From Streptosporangium minutum (GTDB taxonomy: Bacteria; Actinomycetota; Actinomycetes; Streptosporangiales; Streptosporangiaceae), in assembly GCF_002149035.1 (NCBI RefSeq), contig NZ_NGFP01000006.1, positions 1 through 64,000 of the forward strand: a stretch of DNA of 64,000 nt, written 5' to 3'. Within the stretch, counting starts at the first letter, position 1. Each line of letters opens with the position of its first letter. A program made the position numbers and the translations under genes. Shown here in pieces: positions 42,450-51,777 of the stretch. The notes under the pieces are model-generated. The model worked only from the letters and a program-made list of their open reading frames with translations, was not told the DNA's origin and did no database searches.

Positions 42450-45038
42450 TTACTGCGAGAACCGCATAGGTTCTTGTGGAAGGGACTCGGCGGGCAGGCC
42501 GTCCGCTCGCGAGGAGACGGGCAGCGTCAGGATCATGGTGAGGCCTCCCCCTGGTGTCTCGTCGGGTGTGAGGGTGCCGCCCATGGCCTCGGCGAGCCCC
42601 CGGGAGAGCGCCAGGCCGAGGCCGACCCCGGTGTGGTTGTCGCGGTCGCCGAGCCGCTGGAAGGGCATGAAGACGCGGTCGTGCGCCTCGGCGGGGATGC
42701 CGGGGCCGCGGTCGACGACGCGGATCTCGACGTGGCCGCCGTGGCTGCTCGCGGTGATGAGGACCTTCTTGCCCGCCGGGCTGTAGCGGATCGCGTTGGA
42801 CATGACGTTGACCAGGATCCGTTCCAGCAGCGCGGAGTCGGCGACGACCTCGGGGAGGTCCACGGACACGTCGCCCTCGACGCGGTCGCGGAGCGGGCCG
42901 AGGTCGTCGATCGAGCGCGGGATGACCTCTTCGAGCGCGACCGGCTGCAGGGTCAGGCCGAGCACGCCGGCCTGCAGGCGGCTCATGTCGAGCAGGTTGG
43001 CGACCAGCCGGTCGAGCTTGAGCAGGGACTCGTCGGCGGTGGCCAGCAGTTCCTCGCGGTCCTGTGCGCTCCATTCGATCTCGGTGCCGCGCAGGCTCTC
43101 GACGGCGAGCCTGGCCGAGGCCAGCGGGGTGCGCAGGTCGTGGCTGACGGCGGCGAGCAGGGCGGTGCGCATCCTGTCGGTCTCGGCCAGCGGCCCGGCC
43201 AGGTCGGCCTCCCGGCGCAGGCGCTCCTGGCGCAGCGCCACGGCCGCCTCGGCGGCGAACGCCTCCAGCACCCGCCGGTCGGAGGCCTCCAGCAGCCTGC
43301 CGCACGCGGCGAGCATAAGGCTCCCGTCGATCGCCACGTCGGTGTCGGCGGCCCCCGGGCAGCCGCAGGGCGGCCCTCCGGAGGTCGCCACGATCCGCCA
43401 TGCCTCGGGGTCCGACTGGTCGTCCGGGCCCGGCACGTCGATCCGTTCCAGCAGGGTGACCGAGGTGAGGGCGAAGGTCTCGCGCAGCCGCGCCAGCAGG
43501 GACGGCAGCGCCGACTCGCCGCGCAGCACGTGTCCGGCCAGGGTGGACAGCACCTCGGCGTCCGCGCCCGCCCGCGCGGCCTCCCTGGTACGGCGGGCCG
43601 CCAGGTCCACGATGCCGCTCACCGCCGCGGCCACCAGGACGAAGACGACGAGGGCGAAGAGGTTCTCGGGATCGGAGATCGTCAGGGTGTGGACGGGGGT
43701 CGTGAAGAAGTAGTTCAGCAGCAGGGAACCGCCGACCGCCGCGGTGACGGCCGGCCACATGCCCCCGATGAGGGCCACGCCGATGACCACGAGCAGGAAG
43801 AACAGGATCTCGCTGGGCAGCGTCAGGGTCTCCCTGAACGGGACCAGCGCGGCGGTGAGCACCGGAATGCCCAGCAGCGCCGTCGCCCAGCCCGCGAGCC
43901 TGCGCGTACGGGTCAGCGCGGCCCTGGACGGCGGAGGACGGCGTCCCTTCTGCGCCTCGTCGTGCGTGATCATGTGGACGTCGATGGAGCCGGACAGCGC
44001 GGTCGTCGTGACCCCCACGCCCCGGGAGAGGATCTGGGCGAACCGGCCGCGTCTGGAGGCGCCCAGCACGAGCTGGGTGGCGTTGACCCCCCGGGCGAAG
44101 TCGAGCAGTGCCCTCGGGACGTCGTCGCCGACGACCTGGTGGTAGGTGCCGCCCAGGCTCTCGGCCAGCACACGCTGGCGGGCCAGGTTGCCCGGGTCTC
44201 CTCCGGCCAGGCCGTCGGCCCTGGTGACGTGGACGGCCAGCAGGTCGGCGCCCTTGGTCCTAGCCGCGACGCGGACGGCCCGCCGGATCAGCGTGTCGCC
44301 CTCGGGACCGCCGGTCAGCGCGACCACGACGCGTTCCCGGGCCTCCCAGGTCCCCTCGATGCCGTGCTCGGCGCGGTAGCGGCCGAGCTGGTCGTCGACC
44401 TTCCCGGCGACCCAGAGCAGGGCCAGCTCGCGCAGCGCGGTCAGGTTGCCCACCCGGAAGTAGTTGGACAGCGCCGCGTCGACCTTCTCCGGCGCGTACA
44501 CGTTGCCGTGCGCCAGCCTCCGGCGCAGCGCCTCGGGCGACATGTCGACCAGTTCGACCTGGTCCGCCCGCCGTACCGCCTCGTCGGGCACGGTCTCGCG
44601 CTGCGGCACCCCGGTGATCTGCCGGACGACGTCGTTGAGCGACTCCAGGTGCTGGATGTTGACGGTGGAGACGACGTCGATGCCGGCGTCGAGGATCTCC
44701 TCGACGTCCTGCCAGCGCTTGGCGTTCCGGGAGCCGGGCACGTTGGTGTGCGCCAGCTCGTCGATCAGCGCCACCCTCGGCTCGCGGGCGATGACCGCGT
44801 CCACGTCGAGCTCGGTGAAGGCGGTCCCCCGGTGGACCACGGTCCGGCGGGGGACGACCTCCATGCCGCCGATCAGCTCGGCGGTGCGGGGACGGCCGTG
44901 GGCCTCGACGAGACCCACGACGACGTCGGTGCCGCGCGCCAGCCGCCGGTGTCCCTCGCCGAGCATGGCGAAGGTCTTGCCGACCCCGGGGGCCGCGCCC
45001 AGGTAGACGCGCAGCCGTCCGCGTGGCACGCCGATCAC
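42450..45038 (-). CDS. kdpD: KdpD osmosensitive K+ sensor histidine kinase
   Basis: This 862-aa membrane kinase has an N-terminal KdpD domain with Walker A GAAPGVGKT and LIDELAHTNVPGSRN, a Usp domain (RVVVALTGGPEGDTLIRRA), four transmembrane helices around 395-485, a GAF-like segment, and a histidine kinase core with VSHDLRTPLASARL, NVMSNAIRYSPAG and VVDRGPGIP. GTG 45038 overlaps the kdpC stop (GTGA); GTG 45029 is an alternative. Its cognate regulator KdpE is broken downstream. Confidence 0.94.
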   Translation of the reverse strand: MIGVPRGRLRVYLGAAPGVGKTFAMLGEGHRRLARGTDVVVGLVEAHGRPRTAELIGGMEVVPRRTVVHRGTAFTELDVDAVIAREPRVALIDELAHTNVPGSRNAKRWQDVEEILDAGIDVVSTVNIQHLESLNDVVRQITGVPQRETVPDEAVRRADQVELVDMSPEALRRRLAHGNVYAPEKVDAALSNYFRVGNLTALRELALLWVAGKVDDQLGRYRAEHGIEGTWEARERVVVALTGGPEGDTLIRRAVRVAARTKGADLLAVHVTRADGLAGGDPGNLARQRVLAESLGGTYHQVVGDDVPRALLDFARGVNATQLVLGASRRGRFAQILSRGVGVTTTALSGSIDVHMITHDEAQKGRRPPPSRAALTRTRRLAGWATALLGIPVLTAALVPFRETLTLPSEILFFLLVVIGVALIGGMWPAVTAAVGGSLLLNYFFTTPVHTLTISDPENLFALVVFVLVAAAVSGIVDLAARRTREAARAGADAEVLSTLAGHVLRGESALPSLLARLRETFALTSVTLLERIDVPGPDDQSDPEAWRIVATSGGPPCGCPGAADTDVAIDGSLMLAACGRLLEASDRRVLEAFAAEAAVALRQERLRREADLAGPLAETDRMRTALLAAVSHDLRTPLASARLAVESLRGTEIEWSAQDREELLATADESLLKLDRLVANLLDMSRLQAGVLGLTLQPVALEEVIPRSIDDLGPLRDRVEGDVSVDLPEVVADSALLERILVNVMSNAIRYSPAGKKVLITASSHGGHVEIRVVDRGPGIPAEAHDRVFMPFQRLGDRDNHTGVGLGLALSRGLAEAMGGTLTPDETPGGGLTMILTLPVSSRADGLPAESLPQEPMRFSQ

Positions 45039-45907
45039 CCCTTGTCGAGGGCCAGGTTGAGCTGCAGGACGTTCACGCCCGGCTCGCCCATGAAGCCGAG
45101 GGAGCGGCCGGCGGTGTTCTCCTCGATGAGCCGCCTGACCTTCTCCAGGGGCAGGCCGCGCTCCCTCGCCACGCGAGGCGCCTGCAGTCCGGCGTAGGCG
45201 GGTGAGATGTGCGGGTCCAGGCCGGAGCCGCTGGCGGTGACCGCGTCGGCGGGCACCACCGCTCTGGCGTCGCCCCGGACCGGCACGGTACGGCCGGCCG
45301 CGTAGTCCTCGCCGGGCCTGCCGCACTCCACCTTCACTCCCCGGTACTCGGCGACGAACGGGACGGCCGGGCAGGCCTGGTTGACGCTGACCGCCCTGAC
45401 CGGCGTGCCGACCGCCGGGAAGACCTTCAGCACGGCGCCCACGCCGCCGGGGGCGCAGTACGGCCGGGCGCCGCTGACGCCCTCCAGCTCTCCGACGGCC
45501 TCGCTGCGGGCGCAGACCTGGGTGAGCAGGCTCTGCCTGCCCTCGTCGGGATGGCCCTCGCCGTCCTTGGCGCCCGGGACCGGCAGGACGTCCACGACGT
45601 CCTCGGGGCCCAGGTTGCTCGCGGAGGTGGAGAGCATGTCGTAGCCGTCGCCGGCCGCCGAAGGGCGGCTCTGGAAGTACTTCCCGACCGGGTCGCCCTC
45701 AGCGTCGGTGAACTTCTGGCCGACGAGCGCGCTGCCGACGTCCTTGCCGTCCTTCTGGACGATCGAGCCGTTGGCGTTGCCGCCGAAGACGGCCTGGGCG
45801 ACCCCGGTGACCAGCAGCGGGTAGGCCGCGCCGAGGATCAGGGTGAGGACGAGCAGCGCGCGGAGCGCGGCGAGGTGCTGGCGGATCCAGCTGGGCAGGC
45901 GTTCCAT
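45035..45907 (-). CDS. kdpC: KdpC subunit of the K+-transporting ATPase, enlarged
   Basis: KdpC is the single-helix subunit of the KdpFABC pump. The N-terminal helix (about 12-38), GQKFTDAEGDPVGKYFQSRPS and ASGSGLDPHISPAYAGLQ are conserved. At 290 aa the protein is far longer than the common 190 aa: about 80 extra residues lie between SNLGPEDV (near 100) and the conserved ASGSGLD, holding all four cysteines (132, 151, 179, 195). ATG 45907 follows the kdpB stop directly. Confidence 0.9.
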   Translation of the reverse strand: MERLPSWIRQHLAALRALLVLTLILGAAYPLLVTGVAQAVFGGNANGSIVQKDGKDVGSALVGQKFTDAEGDPVGKYFQSRPSAAGDGYDMLSTSASNLGPEDVVDVLPVPGAKDGEGHPDEGRQSLLTQVCARSEAVGELEGVSGARPYCAPGGVGAVLKVFPAVGTPVRAVSVNQACPAVPFVAEYRGVKVECGRPGEDYAAGRTVPVRGDARAVVPADAVTASGSGLDPHISPAYAGLQAPRVARERGLPLEKVRRLIEENTAGRSLGFMGEPGVNVLQLNLALDKG

Positions 45908-48040
45908 TTATGACATCCCCGGAAGGAACTGGATGAGGAGATCGATGATCTTGATCCCGGCGAACGGGACGACGATGCCGCCCAGCCCGTAGAGGTAGAG
46001 GTTGCGGCTGAGCAGTTTCGAGGCGCTGGAGGGGCGGTAGCGGACGCCGCGCAGGGCCAGCGGGATCAGCGCCACGATGACGATCGCATTGAAGATCACC
46101 GCGGCCAGGATCGCCGACTGCGGGCTGGTCAGGCGCATGATGTTCAGCGCGTCCAGCCCGGGGTACACCGCGGCGAACATCGCGGGGATGATCGCGAAGT
46201 ACTTGGCGATGTCGTTGGCGATGGAGAAGGTCGTCAGCGCGCCGCGCGTGATGAGCAGCTGCTTGCCGATCTCGACGATCTCGATGAGCTTGGTGGGGTT
46301 GGAGTCGAGGTCGACCATGTTGCCGGCCTCCTTCGCCGCCGACGTGCCGGTGTTCATCGCCACGCCGACGTCGGCCTGCGCGAGCGCGGGCGCGTCGTTG
46401 GTGCCGTCGCCGGTCATCGCGACCAGCCGGCCGCCCTCCTGCTCCCTCTTGATCAGGGCGAGCTTGTCCTCGGGGGTGGCCTCGGCGAGGAAGTCGTCGA
46501 CCCCGGCCTCGTCGGCGATGGCCTTGGCGGTCAGCGGGTTGTCGCCGGTGATCATGACGGTGCGGATGCCCATCCGGCGCATCTCGTCGAACCGCTCGCG
46601 CATGCCCTGCTTGACGACGTCCTTGAGGTGGATGACGCCCAGCACGCGTGCCTTCCCGTCGACGACCTGGCCGACCACCAGCGGGGTGCCGCCGGAGCCG
46701 GAGATGGCGTCCACGATGGCGCCGACCTCGTCGGTGGGGTGCCCGCCGTTCTCACGGACCCACTTCATGACCGCGGTCGCCGCGCCCTTGCGGACCTGGC
46801 GGCCGTCCACGTTCACCCCCGACATCCGGGTCTGCGCGGTGAACTGCACCCACTCGGCGTGGGCCAGCTCGCCCGCCTCCCGCTCGCGCAGGCCGTACGC
46901 CTGCTTGGCGTAGACCACGATCGAGCGGCCCTCGGGGGTCTCGTCGGCGAGGCTGGCGAGCTGGGCGGCGGCGGCGAGCTCGTCCGCGGAGACGCCCGGC
47001 GCCGGGACGAACTCCGAGGCCTGCCGGTTGCCCAGGGTGATGGTGCCGGTCTTGTCCAGCAGCAGGGTGCTGACGTCGCCGGCGGCCTCGACCGCCCGGC
47101 CGCTCATCGCCAGCACGTTGCGCTGGACCAGGCGGTCCATGCCCGCGATGCCGATCGCGCTCAGCAGCGCGCCGATCGTGGTCGGGATGAGGCAGACCAG
47201 CAGCGAGACCAGCACGACGCCCGTGACGCCGTCGCCGGTCAGGGCGAGCGAGTCGGGGATGCCGGGATTGTCGGCCTTGGAGTAGATGGCCAGCGGCTGC
47301 ATGGTGACGGTGGCGACCAGGAAGATGATCGTCAGCGCGGCCAGGAGGATGTTGAGCGCGATCTCGTTGGGTGTCTTCTGCCGGTTCGCGCCCTCGACGA
47401 GGGCGATCATCCGGTCGATGAAGCTCTCGCCCGGCTTCTGGGTGATCTGGACGATGATCCGGTCGGAGAGCACCTTGGTGCCGCCGGTCACCGCCGAACG
47501 GTCGCCGCCGGACTCGCGGATCACCGGTGCGGACTCGCCGGTGATGGCCGACTCGTCGACACTGGCGATGCCCTCGACCACGTCGCCGTCACCGGGGATG
47601 ATCTCCCCGGCCTCCACGACCACGAAGTCGCCCTGCCTCAGTTCGGACGCGCCGACGTCGTCCCACCGGGCCGGGTCCCTCCGGTCGGCGAGCCTGCGGG
47701 CGGTCGTGTCGCGCTTGGCGGCGCGCAGGGTGGCGGCCTGCGCCTTGCCCCGGCCCTCGGCCACCGCCTCGGCCAGGTTGGCGAAGATCACCGTGAGCCA
47801 GAGCCACACGACGATCGCCCAGGCGAAGAACGACGGGTCGGCGACCGCGAGCACGGTGGAGAACACCGCGCCGATCTCGACGATCAACATGACCGGGTTG
47901 CGCCACATGTGCACGGGGTTCAGCTTGGCCAGGGCAGCGGGCAGCGACCTGACGAGCTGGGCGGGGTCGAGCAGCCCGCCGCCGACCTTCTGCCGCGGAG
48001 CGGGGGTACGGCCCGGCACTTCGATCACGGGGGTGGACAT
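45908..48040 (-). CDS. kdpB: KdpB catalytic P-type ATPase subunit
   Basis: This 710-aa subunit has the phosphorylation motif DKTGTIT, the actuator motif [23 protein letters not shown] and [11 protein letters not shown], all typical of KdpB. The ATG at 48040 overlaps the kdpA stop (TGATG), so the frame extending to 48277 inside kdpA is not the start. Confidence 0.97.
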   Translation of the reverse strand: MSTPVIEVPGRTPAPRQKVGGGLLDPAQLVRSLPAALAKLNPVHMWRNPVMLIVEIGAVFSTVLAVADPSFFAWAIVVWLWLTVIFANLAEAVAEGRGKAQAATLRAAKRDTTARRLADRRDPARWDDVGASELRQGDFVVVEAGEIIPGDGDVVEGIASVDESAITGESAPVIRESGGDRSAVTGGTKVLSDRIIVQITQKPGESFIDRMIALVEGANRQKTPNEIALNILLAALTIIFLVATVTMQPLAIYSKADNPGIPDSLALTGDGVTGVVLVSLLVCLIPTTIGALLSAIGIAGMDRLVQRNVLAMSGRAVEAAGDVSTLLLDKTGTITLGNRQASEFVPAPGVSADELAAAAQLASLADETPEGRSIVVYAKQAYGLREREAGELAHAEWVQFTAQTRMSGVNVDGRQVRKGAATAVMKWVRENGGHPTDEVGAIVDAISGSGGTPLVVGQVVDGKARVLGVIHLKDVVKQGMRERFDEMRRMGIRTVMITGDNPLTAKAIADEAGVDDFLAEATPEDKLALIKREQEGGRLVAMTGDGTNDAPALAQADVGVAMNTGTSAAKEAGNMVDLDSNPTKLIEIVEIGKQLLITRGALTTFSIANDIAKYFAIIPAMFAAVYPGLDALNIMRLTSPQSAILAAVIFNAIVIVALIPLALRGVRYRPSSASKLLSRNLYLYGLGGIVVPFAGIKIIDLLIQFLPGMS

Positions 48041-49701
48041 CAGTGGATTCCTTCTGCGAGTGGTCCGAGCGCCAGAGCCGGGAGGAAGGTCAGGGCGACG
48101 AGGACGATCGTCACGCCGACGACCATGCCGACGAACTGCGGCCGGTGCGTGGGCAGCGTGCCCGCCGACTCCGGGACCGGCGCCTGCCTGGCCAGCGATC
48201 CGGCCAGGGCCAGCACGAAGATGATCGGCAGGAAACGGCCGAACGCCATGCACAGGCCGAGCGCGGTGTCGTACCACGGGGTGTTGACGGTGATGCCGCC
48301 GAAGGCGGAGCCGTTGTTGTTGGACGCGCTGGTGAAGGCGTACAGGACCTCCGACAGGCCGTGCGGCCCCCCGTTGAGCATGCTCGCCCGCTGCTCCGCC
48401 GAACCCATGGCCAGAGCCGTGCCGATCAGCACCAGGACCGGCGTGACCAGGAAGTACATCGACGCGAGCTTGATCTCACGGGCGCCGATCTTCTTGCCGA
48501 GATACTCCGGGGTGCGCCCGACCATGAGCCCGGCCACGAAGACCGTGATCACCGCCAGCACGAGCATGCCGTACAGGCCCGCACCCACCCCGCCCGGCGC
48601 GACCTCGCCCAGCATCATGTTGAACATCGTCATCATGCCGCCGAGCGGGGTGTAGGAGTCGTGGAAGGAGTTGACCGCGCCGGTCGAGGTGAGCGTGGTC
48701 GCCGCGGCGAAGGTGGCGGAGTTCGACACGCCGAACCGCACCTCCTTGCCCTCCATCGCCGCGCCGACGGCCTGCGGGACGGTGGCGCCGCCGGACAGCT
48801 CGAACACGTTGGTCAGCGTGACGCTGGCGAGGGCGAGGACGGCCATCACGGCGACGATCGCGTAGCCCTGCCTGACCTGGCCGACCATCCTGCCGAAGGT
48901 GCGCGGCATCGAGAACGGGATGAGCAGGATCAGGAAGATCTCGAACCAGTCCGTCCAGCGCGTCGCGTTCTCGAACGGGTGGGCCGCGTTGGCGTTGTAG
49001 AAGCCGCCGCCGTTGGTGCCGAGCTCCTTGATGACCTCCTGGCTGGCCACCGGGCCGCCGGTGATCGCCTGCGGGCCGCCCGTCAGGGTCGTCACGGTGT
49101 GCGGCTCGGCGAAGTTCTGGACCAGCCCTCCGGCCACCAGCACGATCGCGCCGACGAACGCGATGGGCAGCAGGACGCGGAGCGTGCCGCGGACCAGGTC
49201 CACCCAGAAGTTGCCGAGGTTCTCGGTCCGGTTCCTGGCGAACCCGCGCACCAGCGCGACCGCCACGGCCATGCCGACCGCGGCCGAGACGAAGTTCTGC
49301 ACGGCCAGACCGGCCATCTGCACCAGGTGGCCCATCGTGGACTCGCCCGAGTAGGCCTGCCAGTTGGTGTTGGTCACGAAGCTGATCGCGGTGTTCCAGG
49401 CGACGTGGTCGGTGACCGGGGCCATCCCCAGGGAGAGGAACAGCTTGTCCTGCAGGCGCTGCAGGCCGTACAGGAGGAGGACCGAGACCAGCGAGAACGC
49501 CAGCACGCCGCGGGCGTAGACGCTCCACCTCTGCTCGGTGTCCGGCCGGACGCCGATGGCCCGGTAGACCACCCGCTCGACGGCGCTGTGTCCGGTGCCG
49601 GTGTAGACGCGGTACATGTAGTCGCCCAGCGGCCGGTGGGTCAGGACCAGCGCGAGGACGAGGGATCCGATGAACAGGATCCCGGCGAGGGTGGGGCTCA
49701 T
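48040..49701 (-). CDS. kdpA: KdpA K+-binding and translocating subunit
   Basis: This 553-aa channel-like subunit has ten or so membrane helices and the selectivity-filter segments characteristic of KdpA, for example [32 protein letters not shown] and [11 protein letters not shown]. The ATG overlaps the kdpF stop (TGATG). Confidence 0.97.
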   Translation of the reverse strand: MSPTLAGILFIGSLVLALVLTHRPLGDYMYRVYTGTGHSAVERVVYRAIGVRPDTEQRWSVYARGVLAFSLVSVLLLYGLQRLQDKLFLSLGMAPVTDHVAWNTAISFVTNTNWQAYSGESTMGHLVQMAGLAVQNFVSAAVGMAVAVALVRGFARNRTENLGNFWVDLVRGTLRVLLPIAFVGAIVLVAGGLVQNFAEPHTVTTLTGGPQAITGGPVASQEVIKELGTNGGGFYNANAAHPFENATRWTDWFEIFLILLIPFSMPRTFGRMVGQVRQGYAIVAVMAVLALASVTLTNVFELSGGATVPQAVGAAMEGKEVRFGVSNSATFAAATTLTSTGAVNSFHDSYTPLGGMMTMFNMMLGEVAPGGVGAGLYGMLVLAVITVFVAGLMVGRTPEYLGKKIGAREIKLASMYFLVTPVLVLIGTALAMGSAEQRASMLNGGPHGLSEVLYAFTSASNNNGSAFGGITVNTPWYDTALGLCMAFGRFLPIIFVLALAGSLARQAPVPESAGTLPTHRPQFVGMVVGVTIVLVALTFLPALALGPLAEGIH

Positions 49702-49790
49702 CAGAATCGCTCCGGGAAGAGCAGGGCCGCGATCATGAAGATCACCAGACCGACGGCCACCACCAGGCCAGTGGCGTTGACAGCGCTCAC
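49701..49790 (-). CDS. kdpF: KdpF small stabilising subunit
   Basis: This 29-aa peptide, [20 protein letters not shown] followed by AALLFPERF, is one transmembrane helix ending in the PERF motif of KdpF. GTG 49790 follows GGAGCGCCT and overlaps the upstream mini ORF stop (GTGA). Confidence 0.9.
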   Translation of the reverse strand: MSAVNATGLVVAVGLVIFMIAALLFPERF

Positions 49791-49870
49791 AGGCGCTCCA
49801 CCGCCTTCACGACGAGCCCGAAGACCGCGAAGACCGCGATCGTCAGGGCGACGAAGATGACGTCTGCCAT
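49787..49870 (-). CDS. 27-aa membrane mini protein at the head of the kdp operon
   Basis: [20 protein letters not shown] followed by VKAVERL forms a single hydrophobic helix with an acidic N-terminus and basic C-terminus. It has GGAG upstream and is coupled to kdpF by GTGA. Position and size suggest a further small Kdp-associated peptide; the function is not known. Confidence 0.7.
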   Translation of the reverse strand: MADVIFVALTIAVFAVFGLVVKAVERL

Positions 49871-50135
49871 CCCCACTCCTCAAATCCGGAAATGTTCTTG
49901 CACCGCCAGATGGGCGACACATGAGCAGCAAATCGCGGATTTATCGCCCTATAGCGCTTCTTGACGGGTTCCATACGCCGACTCGGCAAGCTTTGACGCC
50001 ATCACTACGCGCGGGCCGGGACCGCCGGGTCACGGCGGCCGCACGGCGACCCGGGGCCACATGCCGATCCGGCCGAGGACCCCGTCGCGACGGGGCGCTC
50101 GGCCGGATGCCGTATCGGACTCCGTGACACTCCTC

Positions 50136-50957
50136 TCATCGAACTTGGAAGTACTCCACCAGGACGGGAGCGAGGGCTTTCATGGACACGTTGTGGTTCT
50201 GTCCCTCCAGGGATCGGTGCCGTGCGGTGGGCACGGCGTTCGCGACTTCCTGTGCCGCCTGCCGCAGCACCGCGGAACTCCTCTCACCGGCGATCACGAG
50301 CGTGGGCACCGTGACCAACGACATCTGTCCGGCGGGCAACGAGTAGTCCCCCATCACCGCCGCGTCGTACGGCAGCGTGTGGGCCACCGCCTTGAACCTC
50401 GACCACATGGGGAGGAGCGGCAGGCCCACCGCGAGCACGGCGGGGACGCCGACCACCTTCCTCATGTGGTACTTGGCCGCCGCACCCCGCCGGCCCGCCG
50501 CCACGAGCCGGGTGAGCTGCGCCCGGTGGTCGGCCGGCGGCCGGCGGTCGCTGTCGCCCACCACGAACGGCGGCTCGTACAGCGCCAGCCTGTTGATGGC
50601 CAGGCCGCGCGCGGCCGCCCTGAGGGCGAGGACCGCCCCGGAGGACAGTCCCCACACCGACGCCGACCCGCCGGCATGCCTGATCAGGGCGTCGAGGTCG
50701 TCGACCTCCCGCTCGACCGCGTAGGGCGTCGTGTCCCCGCTGTCACCCCGGCCTCGGCGGTCGTAGTTGATGACGGTGAAATGCGGGGAGAGCAGCTCGG
50801 CCAGCTCCACCAGCCCCGGGAACGCGCGGTAGCTGAACGCCCCGCCCACCAGGATGAGCGGTGGCCCCTGCCCCACCCGGTCGTAGGCGATGGCGACTCC
50901 GTCGCTCGAAAGTATCTTGCTGACGGCCATGCCCTTGCTGGATGTCACTTCGGTCAT
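50136..50957 (-). CDS. Alpha/beta hydrolase
   Basis: This 273-aa hydrolase has the nucleophile elbow SVWGLSSGAVLA (Ser), YDRRGRGDSGDT, and a C-terminal His in RHRSLEGQNHNVS. The substrate is unknown; the pattern fits small esterases/lactonases. ATG 50957 follows AAGGAG at the right distance, better than the upstream frame to 51092. Confidence 0.85.
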   Translation of the reverse strand: MTEVTSSKGMAVSKILSSDGVAIAYDRVGQGPPLILVGGAFSYRAFPGLVELAELLSPHFTVINYDRRGRGDSGDTTPYAVEREVDDLDALIRHAGGSASVWGLSSGAVLALRAAARGLAINRLALYEPPFVVGDSDRRPPADHRAQLTRLVAAGRRGAAAKYHMRKVVGVPAVLAVGLPLLPMWSRFKAVAHTLPYDAAVMGDYSLPAGQMSLVTVPTLVIAGERSSAVLRQAAQEVANAVPTARHRSLEGQNHNVSMKALAPVLVEYFQVR

Positions 50958-51544
50958 AGATTCTCCTTTTCCGCGATTTCCCCGACGGCGTGCCGGGTTC
51001 TCCCGAGCCGTTCTCCAGGAAGAGCGCTCTCCCAGGACCCCTTCCGCCCGTATACTCACCGGCGAATTCGGTACGGTCCGGCGGATATTCACGCCGCCCG
51101 CCCCTCCGGGATGTGATCGCCCGTTCCCAAGCGGCTCTGTCGGCTCTGACGGTGGATTCCATCATTTCTCAACCCCTTTTTCTCGGACCGTTTATTCGTC
51201 CTCGCACAGACAACTCTGCGCGCTCCACGACCCCGGGACCAGGGATGTCAGAGGCAGCATGCTGCCCTCCGGTGACCGCTTCCTGCCATTTCCGGTCCGG
51301 CGGAGGGAAATCGACCTCAATTCGTGCGGAGGTATCAGCCTCGCCGTCGGGACCCACCGCGCAAAGACCCATCGCGCAAAGACCACTACGCAAAGGTCAA
51401 CCGCGCGAAGGTCAACCGCGCAAGGTCCTCGCGCGAAAGGCCAACCGCAAAGACCTTCCAGGCAGAGGCCCGCCACGCGAAAGGCCCACCGGCGCGGGCG
51501 GCGCGCCGGTGGGCCCTTGTGGTCCGGGACTCCTCCTGGGAGCC
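50958..51544. other. Intergenic region with degenerate CGCAAAG repeats and a hairpin
   Basis: No gene is supported in nearly 600 bases. From about 51357 to 51480 runs a degenerate repeat with the core CGCGCAAAGACC / CGCGAAGGTCAA (11-15 bases per unit). A 14-bp hairpin (GGCCCACCGGCGCG, 51484-51497 with 51503-51516) follows and may end leftward transcription of the rhamnose operon. Confidence 0.6.
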
Positions 51545-51624
51545 CCGGCTTACTGCTTCACCTCGGTGTTCAGGGTTTCGCCTCGATGCTTACGGCTTCA
51601 CCCCGGTGCTCACTGCTTCACCTC
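51545..51624. repeat. 20-bp tandem repeat, 4 units, each containing a stop codon
   Basis: On the minus strand the units read GAGGTGAAGCAGTGAGCACC, GGGGTGAAGCCGTAAGCATC, GAGGCGAAACCCTGAACACC and GAGGTGAAGCAGTAAGCCGG. The first covers the 3' end of the isomerase remnant with its TGA; the others carry TAA, TGA and TAA at the same place. Confidence 0.9.
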
Positions 51625-51777
51625 GATGAGGTCGACGCCGAGGAGATCGGCCACGGCGCGCAGCTCGGCGGCGCGGTGGCCGGTGCCCAGCGCCCAGTGG
51701 TGGGAGATGCCGATGGTGCTCCAATCGTCGGCGTGCATGACGTTCTCCGCCAGCCGGGTTACCGGGGAATCTCGGGG
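51610..51777 (-). pseudogene. C-terminal remnant of a sugar-isomerase-like gene after rhaD
   Basis: Directly after the rhaD stop, and in the same frame, the sequence reads DSPVTRLAENVMHADDWSTI, then SHHWALGTGHRAAELRAVADLLGVDLIEV and a stop. This has the look of the C-terminal end of an L-fucose-isomerase-type (COG2407) protein, which is an inference from pattern only. It has good codon usage but no own start other than ATG 51738, so it is most likely what remains of a deleted gene. Confidence 0.5.

Noticed and set aside
41781-45197. 1138-codon plus-strand open frame opposite kdpD
   Set aside because: Shadow of kdpD and upstream non-coding DNA; no motif, and third-position bias supports the minus strand.
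49871-50135. Possible c-di-AMP (ydaO-type) riboswitch upstream of the kdp operon
   Set aside because: Such riboswitches precede some K+ transport operons, but I could not recognise the conserved core or a matching fold in these 265 bases.
51357-51490. Possible CRISPR-like array of CGCAAAG repeats
   Set aside because: Units are only 11-15 bases, degenerate and contiguous, without unique spacers; no cas gene is near.
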